A DNA stretch of 27,217 bases, from assembly GCA_946612405.1 (NCBI GenBank), contig CAMOEQ010000006.1:1-27217 (forward strand). Reading direction: 5' to 3'. The position numbers and the translations under genes are program-made. The number at the start of each line of letters is the position of its first letter. The stretch's first letter is position 1. Shown piece after piece: positions 18,857 through 25,204 of this stretch. Under the pieces are notes generated by a model. That model searched no databases and had not been told where the DNA came from. It saw nothing but the letters and a program-made list of their open reading frames with translations. This DNA comes from an uncultured Erysipelotrichaceae bacterium. GTDB taxonomy: Bacteria; Bacillota_I; Bacilli_A; RFN20; CAG-826.

Positions 18857-19872
18857 TATTTGTTGAACTCCTTAATTAAATCTAAAACGTTATAAACGTC
18901 TTTCTTAAATATTTCGGTTGGTTTTGGGTCAAATTGATTTTGAAGTGGAAGGACCATTAATGGATCGTCATAACCCATGCAAACAAATATTCTTCCTTTT
19001 TGCAATGAGATTGATAAATCGACTAATTCTTTATTCATTTCAATCTTTTGAAGAATCTTTTTAACTTCTGGAGAAATAACTTTCTTCCAATCTTTGTTAT
19101 TTGAATAAATAATCATTTTCTTATCGTCTAAAACACTTTTTACTCCATCCAAATTTGTTGGTGGGAGAGCGCGTTTATCGCCTTTAAAATAAACATAGGT
19201 TGGTTCATCATATTGATAATTTGATGCTGCGAATAAATATTTGCCAACATATACTGGCACAACACGTTTTTCTTTTCTAACTGAAGCAGCACAATCAACA
19301 ACGGCTACTGGAACTGATTCATATTCAAATTCAGTTAATCCTCTACTTCCAACATCAATAACATCTTTATAAAGATTGTTATCAGTAAATGCGACCGGTT
19401 CAATCTTTCCAGGAAATTGAGCTTTAAGATTTGTTATTTCTTTTTTATCAAATACAAAATGATTCACATTGTCATAATAACTATCGAAATATGTATGCAT
19501 TTTCTTTTGAATTGATTTACGAGAAAAAACCGAATATAAAATTGTTCCTGCCAATGCACCAACTAAAATCGAAACCATAAGAACTGTTCCTGTTGGGGAT
19601 CCTAAATTCAAATTCGGAACAAAGATGCAGGCAAAAATGACTAAAGCAATACAAAGAGCTGAGACGACCCATTTTAAGGTATTTTGAACTTTGTAAATCT
19701 TTAAAAACTTTGCTCTCTCTGTTTCGATATTTTCTAAATAAGTTGAAGAATAAGAAATCGGTTCAACCTCCTCTATAGGAGTTTCTTCTACAGCTTCATC
19801 AGCCTTTTCTTCGACGACTTCTTCTTTTTCTTCAACTTGTTCTAATTCGTTTGTTTTATTTTCGTTTTCCAT
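18856..19872 (-). CDS. Unrecognised protein with acidic N-terminus and two TM helices
   Basis: A 338-aa protein. Residues 1-40 are strongly acidic (runs of E, e.g. EEKEEVVEEKADEAVEE) and probably disordered. Two TM helices at about 67-87 and 95-116 form a hairpin. The remaining ~220 residues look like a soluble, cytoplasmic alpha/beta domain (DVIDVGSRGLTEFEYESVPVA..., ending GRIFVCMGYDDPLMVLPLQN...LIKEF). I cannot name the family; membrane proteins of the DUF3137 kind have a similar layout, but I see no decisive motif. An AGGTGA SD lies 6 nt upstream, and it is translationally coupled to the DUF402 gene. Confidence 0.75.
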   Translation of the reverse strand: MENENKTNELEQVEEKEEVVEEKADEAVEETPIEEVEPISYSSTYLENIETERAKFLKIYKVQNTLKWVVSALCIALVIFACIFVPNLNLGSPTGTVLMVSILVGALAGTILYSVFSRKSIQKKMHTYFDSYYDNVNHFVFDKKEITNLKAQFPGKIEPVAFTDNNLYKDVIDVGSRGLTEFEYESVPVAVVDCAASVRKEKRVVPVYVGKYLFAASNYQYDEPTYVYFKGDKRALPPTNLDGVKSVLDDKKMIIYSNNKDWKKVISPEVKKILQKIEMNKELVDLSISLQKGRIFVCMGYDDPLMVLPLQNQFDPKPTEIFKKDVYNVLDLIKEFNK

Positions 19873-19917
19873 ATGCTCACCTATTTATATGTAAATAAAT
19901 TGTATATGAAAATAAAA

Positions 19918-20817
19918 CTATAATGTAGTGCTTTTAACTGGAAATCTATCATTAAGGACTTGGAGTGGCTTATATAAAAGAAGCAACATTACAAGTGCGC
20001 CACCACCGCTTGGAAGAATATATGAAGCATTATAAGCAAGTGATTCAACAAATGGGGTTTCATAGAAAATAATTCCCGAAAGAGTTGCGAAAGCTAATCT
20101 AAATGAAACAGCAATAATAACTCCAATTGTTAAGAAACTTAATCTAATCCAGATTTTTGCTTCCTTTTTAAATATAATTGGCGAAAATAATCCAAGCACT
20201 GCTAATGAGCCATATGCAAACAAATAGTCGAATAAATAATATTGAATTCCCCAACCATCAAGCATAGAGGTAATTGCTCCATAAATTATTCCAGCTCCAA
20301 TAAATCCTTTAAACATACCAAGTCTTAACGCCAAAATTAATAAAGGAACCATCGTAAAAGAAATCGATCCACCATTAACTCCGATTCTTATTTTTAAACC
20401 AGGTAAATCTAATCCAATTGCTAATGCAATAAGCATTGCAATCTCGACAATATCTCTGACTTTAAACTCATTTTCAACATTCATAACATAAATGAGTTGT
20501 AGACCAAATAGCAAATCAACAACAATTGATAAAATCAGAAATACGTTCGCGTATTCATTAGAAATTAAATGAAATAAATAGAAAACTGCTCCAACGCCAA
20601 AAAGGATTATGGAGATCATTTCGATATTTTTTAAATATTTCTTTAATAGTAATAAAAGACAAGCAATTATTGGAGATAAATAACCAATTATTAAATGATA
20701 ATCTTGAAATATAATTTCATATCCTTTCAAACCACCTTGAATAGGGCAAATAATTACAAGCGCAAACAAAATCGCGAATGAAACCATCACCAACTCAACT
20801 ATTCTTCTAATTTTCAT
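19918..20817 (-). CDS. thiT: Thiamine ECF-transporter S component ThiT, with N-terminal membrane extension
   Basis: 299 aa. From about residue 122 on it matches ThiT, the thiamine-binding S component of energy-coupling factor transporters: VEIAMLIALAIGLDL, GGSISFTMVPLLILALRLG (ThiT: SLGMxPxxLLALRRG), YLFAYGSLAVLGLF and YNASYILPSGG. A TPP riboswitch directly upstream supports the thiamine role. The first ~115 residues add about four TM helices; ordinary ThiT is ~190 aa with six. In the stretch corresponding to RYxxHFxxG of ThiT I read RLAFATLSG, so a thiamine-contacting His may be replaced. The shared EcfAA'T module is not in the window. The SD (AAAGG) lies in the terminator stem of the riboswitch. 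Confidence 0.8.
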   Translation of the reverse strand: MKIRRIVELVMVSFAILFALVIICPIQGGLKGYEIIFQDYHLIIGYLSPIIACLLLLLKKYLKNIEMISIILFGVGAVFYLFHLISNEYANVFLILSIVVDLLFGLQLIYVMNVENEFKVRDIVEIAMLIALAIGLDLPGLKIRIGVNGGSISFTMVPLLILALRLGMFKGFIGAGIIYGAITSMLDGWGIQYYLFDYLFAYGSLAVLGLFSPIIFKKEAKIWIRLSFLTIGVIIAVSFRLAFATLSGIIFYETPFVESLAYNASYILPSGGGALVMLLLLYKPLQVLNDRFPVKSTTL

Positions 20818-20843
20818 AAAAAAATCCGCCTTTCGTTTGCGGA
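20818..20843 (-). terminator. Riboswitch-controlled terminator before thiT
   Basis: Minus strand: TCCGC (20839-20843), loop AAACGAAAG, GCGGA (20825-20829), then seven T's (20818-20824) running straight into the ATG. AAAGG in the loop and 3' arm is the only SD-like sequence. A copy of GCGGA at the aptamer 3' end (20863-20867) can pair with the TCCGC arm instead and form an antiterminator. Confidence 0.8.
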
Positions 20844-20858
20844 AAATACTTTAAAACG

Positions 20859-20941
20859 TACCTCCGCTAGCATTACCTAGATCAGGTTAGGTCAGCTCCG
20901 AATCAGGAGCACTCTCAGCCAGGTTCACCTAGCTCCCTCTA
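20859..20941 (-). ncRNA. TPP (thiamine pyrophosphate) riboswitch aptamer
   Basis: On the minus strand, the conserved elements appear in order: a GGGAGC 5' arm, GGCTGAGAGT (the CUGAGA core binding the pyrimidine), a hairpin GCTCC-TGATTC-GGAGC, then CTGACC, AACCTGATCTAGGTAATG (the pyrophosphate-sensor half), CTAGCG and GAGGT. This matches the THI-box consensus closely. Predicted transcription starts at about 20940, just before the 5' arm. With TPP bound, the 3' arm is kept in P1 and the terminator at 20818-20843 can form, turning thiT off. Confidence 0.93.
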
Positions 20942-20946
20942 CAAAA

Positions 20947-20974
20947 ATTATACTATTCTAATTTTGCCAATCAA
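20947..20974 (-). promoter_or_regulatory. Promoter of the TPP riboswitch-thiT unit
   Basis: Minus strand: TTGATT (20969-20974), 16-bp spacer, TATAAT (20947-20952). The start near 20940 matches the aptamer 5' end. The promoter overlaps the last codons and stop of ung. Confidence 0.7.
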
Positions 20975-21614
20975 TAGGCTTAACATTGTGAGCAACCAAA
21001 TACTTATTACAACGAGAGAATTGTTTTAATCCAAACCATCCTCCATGATTGGCTCCAAGAGGAGACGGATGGACACTTTTTAACACTAAACGTTCGGGAT
21101 TTGCCACGAATTTTTCAAATTTTTTCGCAAAACCACCCCACAACATAAAGACGATTGGCTGGTTTAATTTATCAATGAATTTCATTAAATCAATCATGAA
21201 TAAATCATACTCATTTCGATGATGAGATAATGGTTGTCCTTCTCTAACAGAAAGATAAGCGTTAATAAGTAATACACCTTGTTTTGCTAGATATGTTAAG
21301 TCGCCATCGTTACGCATTTTTATTCCAAGATCACTTTCTATTTCTTTATAAATGTTGACTAGACTTGGTGGTAATTTAACACCTGATGGAACCGAAAATG
21401 ATAAACCCATCGCTTGATTTGGCTCATGATATGGATCTTGACCAATGATTACTACTTTTAAATTTTCAACACTTGTTAAATTAAATGCATTAAACATTAA
21501 GTTACGAGGTGGATAAATTGTCCTAGTCTTATATTCCTCGTCTAAAAAGGCACGAAGAGTTTTCGAATAATCTTGTTTTGATACCTCATCAAAAAAACTT
21601 TTCCAGGAATTCAT
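20958..21614 (-). CDS. ung: Uracil-DNA glycosylase (family 1)
   Basis: A 218-aa UDG that removes uracil from DNA in base excision repair. The water-activating motif is GQDPYH (58-63, catalytic Asp60) and the Leu-loop motif is HPSPLGANHGG (catalytic His182). LLINAYLSVREGQPLSHH and VFMLWGGFAKK are further family motifs. Length is normal. No SD is present; TATAAT ends 7 nt before the ATG, so the mRNA is predicted leaderless. No terminator separates it from thiT, so readthrough into the riboswitch is possible. Confidence 0.95.
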   Translation of the reverse strand: MNSWKSFFDEVSKQDYSKTLRAFLDEEYKTRTIYPPRNLMFNAFNLTSVENLKVVIIGQDPYHEPNQAMGLSFSVPSGVKLPPSLVNIYKEIESDLGIKMRNDGDLTYLAKQGVLLINAYLSVREGQPLSHHRNEYDLFMIDLMKFIDKLNQPIVFMLWGGFAKKFEKFVANPERLVLKSVHPSPLGANHGGWFGLKQFSRCNKYLVAHNVKPIDWQN

Positions 21615-21621
21615 ACATTCA

Positions 21622-21651
21622 ATTATAACTATTCACTAAAAGGAATAACAA
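21622..21651 (-). promoter_or_regulatory. ung promoter (leaderless)
   Basis: Minus strand: TTGTTA (21646-21651), 18-bp spacer, TATAAT (21622-21627), then 7 nt to the ATG. Its -35 lies between the -35 and -10 of the opposing promoter, so the two share DNA. Confidence 0.6.
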
Positions 21652-21659
21652 TGTATAAT
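21632..21659 (+). promoter_or_regulatory. Promoter of the first glycosyltransferase gene (near-leaderless)
   Basis: TTCACT (21632-21637), 16-bp spacer, TATAAT (21654-21659). The expected start near 21666 gives a leader of about 6 nt, and no SD precedes the ATG at 21673. Confidence 0.5.
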
Positions 21660-21672
21660 TGTTGTAAACTTT

Positions 21673-22773
21673 ATGAGCAAAGTTCTTATCGTATTCAATC
21701 ATCCAGCGCCATATAAAGTTAAATTGTTTAACGAATTAGCTAAATATATTGATTTAACTGTTATTTTTGAACGCGATAAAGCTAGTGATAGAAACAAATC
21801 GTTCTACGAAGAAAAACAATACAATTTTAACAACGTCAAAATTAAAGGTATTAACATCGGTAGAGAAAATATTATTTCCAATGGTGTTATGAAGCATATC
21901 AAACATAACAAATATGATTTGATAATTATGAATGGCTATTCTCAATTCGCCGAAATGAAAGCCATAAATTATTTAATAAAACATAAAATTCCATACACTC
22001 TTTATATCAATGGTGGAATAATCAAACAAAAAGAATCCGCTCTTAGAAGAAAACTTAAGAATAAATATATTTCTCACGCTTCTAGTTATTTTTCTCCTGA
22101 TGAAAATTCAAATAATTATCTAGTTTTCTATGGTGCTGATAAATCTAAGATTTATAATTATCCATATTCAACGATTTATGAACACGAAATAATATCTAAA
22201 GTATTAGATGAGAAAGAAAAAAATCTTTTGAAAGAAAAGGCTAATATCAAAGAAGAAAAAGTTTTTGTTTCATGCGGGCAATTAATTAAACGCAAAAATT
22301 ATTTTGAGCTGATACAAAAATGGAAAAATATTAACCCAAATTATGGTTTATATATTATTGGCGACGGAAAACAAAAGAAATTTTTAGATAGATATATCAA
22401 AGACAACAACATAAATAATGTCCATTTGTTGGGTTATATGAAAAGAAAAGAAATTTTTGATTTTTATCATTTGTCAGATACTTTCATTTTCCCATCAGAT
22501 GAAGATATCTATGGTCACGTTATTAATGAAGCGATGTCTCAAGGTTTACCAGTTATATCAACCCCTAATGTTAACGCATCGCGCAAATTAATAAAAAACG
22601 ATTACAACGGCTATATTATTTCTTCTTTAGAAGAAAATGAATTAGATGAATCTATTGAAAAATCACTTCGAATAAAGATGAATGATAATGCAATAAAAAC
22701 CGCACACGAAAATACCATTGAAAAAATGGTTGAAGAACATTTGAAAATAATCAAAAGGATAATGGAAAAATGA
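21673..22773 (+). CDS. Glycosyltransferase, GT4-like (GT-B fold)
   Basis: A 366-aa GT-B glycosyltransferase. The N-terminal Rossmann-like acceptor domain begins SKVLIVFNHPAPYKVKLFNEL. The C-terminal sugar-nucleotide domain shows VFVSCGQLIKRKNY, LYIIGDGKQKKFL, VHLLGYMKRKEIFDFY and FIFPSDEDIYGHVINEAMSQGLPVI. In the last, D278-x7-E286 takes the place of the usual Ex7E catalytic/donor-binding motif. There is no signal peptide or TM helix, so it works on the inner face of the membrane. It overlaps the next glycosyltransferase by 4 bp (ATGA). Donor and acceptor are unknown; context suggests surface polysaccharide or glycolipid assembly. Confidence 0.85.
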   Translation: MSKVLIVFNHPAPYKVKLFNELAKYIDLTVIFERDKASDRNKSFYEEKQYNFNNVKIKGINIGRENIISNGVMKHIKHNKYDLIIMNGYSQFAEMKAINYLIKHKIPYTLYINGGIIKQKESALRRKLKNKYISHASSYFSPDENSNNYLVFYGADKSKIYNYPYSTIYEHEIISKVLDEKEKNLLKEKANIKEEKVFVSCGQLIKRKNYFELIQKWKNINPNYGLYIIGDGKQKKFLDRYIKDNNINNVHLLGYMKRKEIFDFYHLSDTFIFPSDEDIYGHVINEAMSQGLPVISTPNVNASRKLIKNDYNGYIISSLEENELDESIEKSLRIKMNDNAIKTAHENTIEKMVEEHLKIIKRIMEK

Positions 22774-23930
22774 ATGTAATAGTTTTCACATCTGCGATGG
22801 TCGAAAAAGAATTTGCCGTCTATCAAAAAGAAGCACATATTAAACCAAACCCATCCAACCAAAATTTCTATAATAAATTAATAAAAGCATTATCTTTTAA
22901 AAACAATGTTTCAGTTGTTTCACATCGCCCATTTGTTAAAGGAATGTTTGATGATGATTTTTTACAAGCAAAACAAACCAGCGATGGAAAGGTGAAATAT
23001 TATTACACAAAATTAGAAGCAACTCGTTCATACAAATTATTTGACGAAGTTGAAGAAATTGTTTTAGCGGCTGAAAAAGCAGTACTTGATTTCTCAAACG
23101 AACCATTCATTTGTATTGTTGATACTCTTAGAATAAATCTGGTTAAAGGAGCAGTCAAATTTGCTCGAAAATATAACGCGAAAATTGTGGGAATGTTAAC
23201 GGATAACCCCGCAAATCTCAGTCATGTTCGCCGTTCATATGTCAAAAATGTTTATCGAAACACTCAAAGATTAGATGCGTTTTTAACTCTTTCAAATGGG
23301 CTTCTTAGAGCATTTAAAGTTACTGAAAAACCAAACTATATTTTTGAAGGTTTGGTAGATGAGATTCCTACAATTAAAAAACAACCAATTGGTAATTATT
23401 ATTTCTTTGGTGGATCACTTTATGAAAGATATGGCGTTAAACGTTTAATAAATGCTTTCCTCGAATCCAATATTCAAGAAAAAATGGTTATTGCTGGAAA
23501 TGGGCCACTTAAAGATTATATTTATCAAGTTACTGATAAAAGTCTCAAACTTCTATATCTTTCTCAATTACCTGTAAATCAAATCTATGGATTAGAACAA
23601 CACGCTATTGCAAATATTAATCCTAGGCCATTTTCTAAGAAACTTGATGATGAATCTGTTCCTTCAAAATTATTGGAATATTTATCTAGTGGAATCCCTA
23701 CTATTTCTACAATTCACTCCAAACTATATGAAATCTTTAAAAACGATATATATTGGATTGAAGACGATACAACAATCGGTATTAAAAATGCTTTAAATGA
23801 TTTTGCTAAAAAAGATTATGACGAGATGTTAAAAAGAGCAATTGCCGCTCGAGTCAAAGTTTATGAAATCTATGGTTTAAAAAATCAAAGCGAACGTATC
23901 ACTTATTTCTTAACAACCATCAATTCTTGA
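22770..23930 (+). CDS. Glycosyltransferase, GT4-like (divergent)
   Basis: A 386-aa GT-B type protein. The N-terminal part is unusual, but MVEKEFAVYQKEAH, VGMLTDNPANLSH and LDAFLTLSNGLLRAF fit an acceptor domain. The C-terminal domain has YYFFGGSLYERYGVKRLINAF, KMVIAGNGPLKDY and DDESVPSKLLEYLSSGIPTIS, with E295-x7-E303. It is translationally coupled to the preceding GT (ATGA). The last 28 bp overlap the 3' end of the opposing glycosyltransferase gene. Likely a second transferase of the same surface-glycan pathway; sugar specificity unknown. Confidence 0.82.
   Translation: MNVIVFTSAMVEKEFAVYQKEAHIKPNPSNQNFYNKLIKALSFKNNVSVVSHRPFVKGMFDDDFLQAKQTSDGKVKYYYTKLEATRSYKLFDEVEEIVLAAEKAVLDFSNEPFICIVDTLRINLVKGAVKFARKYNAKIVGMLTDNPANLSHVRRSYVKNVYRNTQRLDAFLTLSNGLLRAFKVTEKPNYIFEGLVDEIPTIKKQPIGNYYFFGGSLYERYGVKRLINAFLESNIQEKMVIAGNGPLKDYIYQVTDKSLKLLYLSQLPVNQIYGLEQHAIANINPRPFSKKLDDESVPSKLLEYLSSGIPTISTIHSKLYEIFKNDIYWIEDDTTIGIKNALNDFAKKDYDEMLKRAIAARVKVYEIYGLKNQSERITYFLTTINS
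23831..23850 (-). terminator. Weak minus-strand terminator inside the opposing glycosyltransferase gene
   Basis: Minus strand: GAGC (plus one G-U pair), short loop, GCTC, then five T's (23831-23835), 52 nt past the stop of the minus-strand glycosyltransferase. The stem is short, so confidence is low. Confidence 0.35.
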
Positions 23931-25090
23931 TTTAATAATTCAACAAGTTTTCTACTTGTCAAATTCTCTTCAAAATAATGTTTATTATTTAGGCCCATCT
24001 GGGTCTTTTTTTCATCACTTAATGTAATAAGTTCATCAATTTTTGCGGCTATAGAAAGAGGGTCTTCTTCAGAAAATAATGTGCCATTAGCTTTGCTAAG
24101 CAATTCTTTTGCATCACCTTTAATTACACCAAGTAATGGCCTACCGTATTTCATATATTGAATAGCTTTGTTTGGAATTGTATTACCAACACTACCTTGA
24201 TGTTTTAAAGAAACAATTAAGGCGTCGGCGTTATAGTAATAAGCTTCGGCTTTTTCAATTGGAAGTGCTCCAACATATTCAACTTTATCTTCCAAATGTT
24301 CGTTCTTAATTTTGTTTTTAATATTTTCCAACTCGCTACCCATTCCCATTAAATGCAATTTGATATCTGGGCTTTTAACATATTTCATTGCTTCTACTAG
24401 TTCATTAGTTAATTGGATAGTTCCAATATTGCCTGCATAAACAAGATTATGCTTGTTCTTATATTCGATAGGAGCGGAAGATTTATTTGAAATAAGTATT
24501 GGTTGATAAACGGTTGGGAATCCTTTGTCGGTAATGTGAAGTTCGTTAACAAAATAATCTTTAAAAGAAGGAGAAGAAATAATTATCTTGTCACATCTTT
24601 TATATAAAGATACTGACCATTTATAGAGTAATTTATAAACAAAAGATCCTTTTCTTACTGCGTGAGTAACAACCGTAGATTCCGGCCAAAGATCTTGGCA
24701 ATATAAAACACATGGAACTTTATATTTTCTAGCGTATTTAATTCCTGGAGCAATTGAAATTACTGGTGATAAAGATATGGTTAAAACCAAATCAAAACCT
24801 CTTTTGAATTTGCGGACTTTTCTTTTTGCATTCCTATGGAATGATAAATAATTTCTTATAACGGATAAACGTGATGTTTTACGTGGATAAAGTTTAACGC
24901 GATGAATAGCAACCCCATTTAATTCTTGATAATCCACCTTTTTATATTCGGGAAGAATTTCATGGAAACCATAGTTAGGTTTGCCAGTTAAGACTTCAAC
25001 TTGATGACCCAATTTAACAAGATGTTCAGCAATATCCTGAACTGAAAAACGTTCTGGATAATAATATTGTGAAACGATGAGTATTCGCAT
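23903..25090 (-). CDS. Glycosyltransferase, WbuB/WcaI-like GT4
   Basis: A 395-aa GT4 enzyme of the WbuB/WcaI type (in enterobacteria, transferases for fucosamine or colanic-acid fucose). It begins MRILIVSQYYYPERFSVQDIA, a typical start of the group. It has PNYGFHEILPEYKK (the GxPNYP-like loop), YCQDLWPES (130-138, the DLWP signature), and in the donor domain LVYAGNIGTIQ, LHLMGMGSE and VGNTIPNKAIQYMKYGRPLLGV. The promoter is the best in the module (ATGACA, 16 bp, TATAAT) and the start is predicted leaderless. Convergent with the previous GT (28-bp overlap), divergent from the flippase. Sugar specificity unknown. Confidence 0.87.
   Translation of the reverse strand: MRILIVSQYYYPERFSVQDIAEHLVKLGHQVEVLTGKPNYGFHEILPEYKKVDYQELNGVAIHRVKLYPRKTSRLSVIRNYLSFHRNAKRKVRKFKRGFDLVLTISLSPVISIAPGIKYARKYKVPCVLYCQDLWPESTVVTHAVRKGSFVYKLLYKWSVSLYKRCDKIIISSPSFKDYFVNELHITDKGFPTVYQPILISNKSSAPIEYKNKHNLVYAGNIGTIQLTNELVEAMKYVKSPDIKLHLMGMGSELENIKNKIKNEHLEDKVEYVGALPIEKAEAYYYNADALIVSLKHQGSVGNTIPNKAIQYMKYGRPLLGVIKGDAKELLSKANGTLFSEEDPLSIAAKIDELITLSDEKKTQMGLNNKHYFEENLTSRKLVELLNQELMVVKK
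23992..24012 (+). terminator. Plus-strand terminator of the two-glycosyltransferase operon
   Basis: Stem GGCCC / GGGTC with one G-U pair (23992-23996, 24001-24005), loop ATCT, then seven T's (24006-24012). It is 62 nt after the stop of the second GT and lies within the coding sequence of the opposing glycosyltransferase, where it encodes KKTQMG. Confidence 0.78.
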
Positions 25091-25097
25091 ATTTACT

Positions 25098-25125
25098 ATT
25101 ATATAGTATTCAAAAAAGTTGTCAT
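25098..25125 (-). promoter_or_regulatory. Promoter of the WbuB-like glycosyltransferase (leaderless)
   Basis: Minus strand: ATGACA (25120-25125, 5/6 of consensus), 16-bp spacer, TATAAT (25098-25103), then 7 nt to the ATG at 25090. No SD. Confidence 0.65.
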
Positions 25126-25157
25126 TGATTAAATAATTAATCGATTATATTTTAACG

Positions 25158-25182
25158 ATTTCGTCTTTTAAAAAGTCGAAAT
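25158..25182. repeat. 25-bp near-perfect inverted repeat between divergent glycan genes
   Basis: Arms ATTTCG-T-CTTTT and AAAAG-T-CGAAAT around a central A, with 11 of 12 positions paired. It covers the -35 region of the flippase promoter. It is a plausible operator for a dimeric repressor or activator. A second inverted repeat (GATTAA-ATAA-TTAATC, 25127-25142) lies 16 bp to the left. Confidence 0.55.
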
Positions 25183-25189
25183 AAATCAA

Positions 25190-25195
25190 TATAAT
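25190..25195 (+). promoter_or_regulatory. -10 box of the flippase gene
   Basis: TATAAT ends 3 nt before ATG 25199 and 9 nt before ATG 25205. A start point 7-9 nt downstream would fall past the first ATG, which argues for leaderless translation from 25205. No consensus -35; the inverted repeat at 25158-25182 occupies that position. Confidence 0.45.
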
Positions 25196-25204
25196 TATAT
25201 GCAA

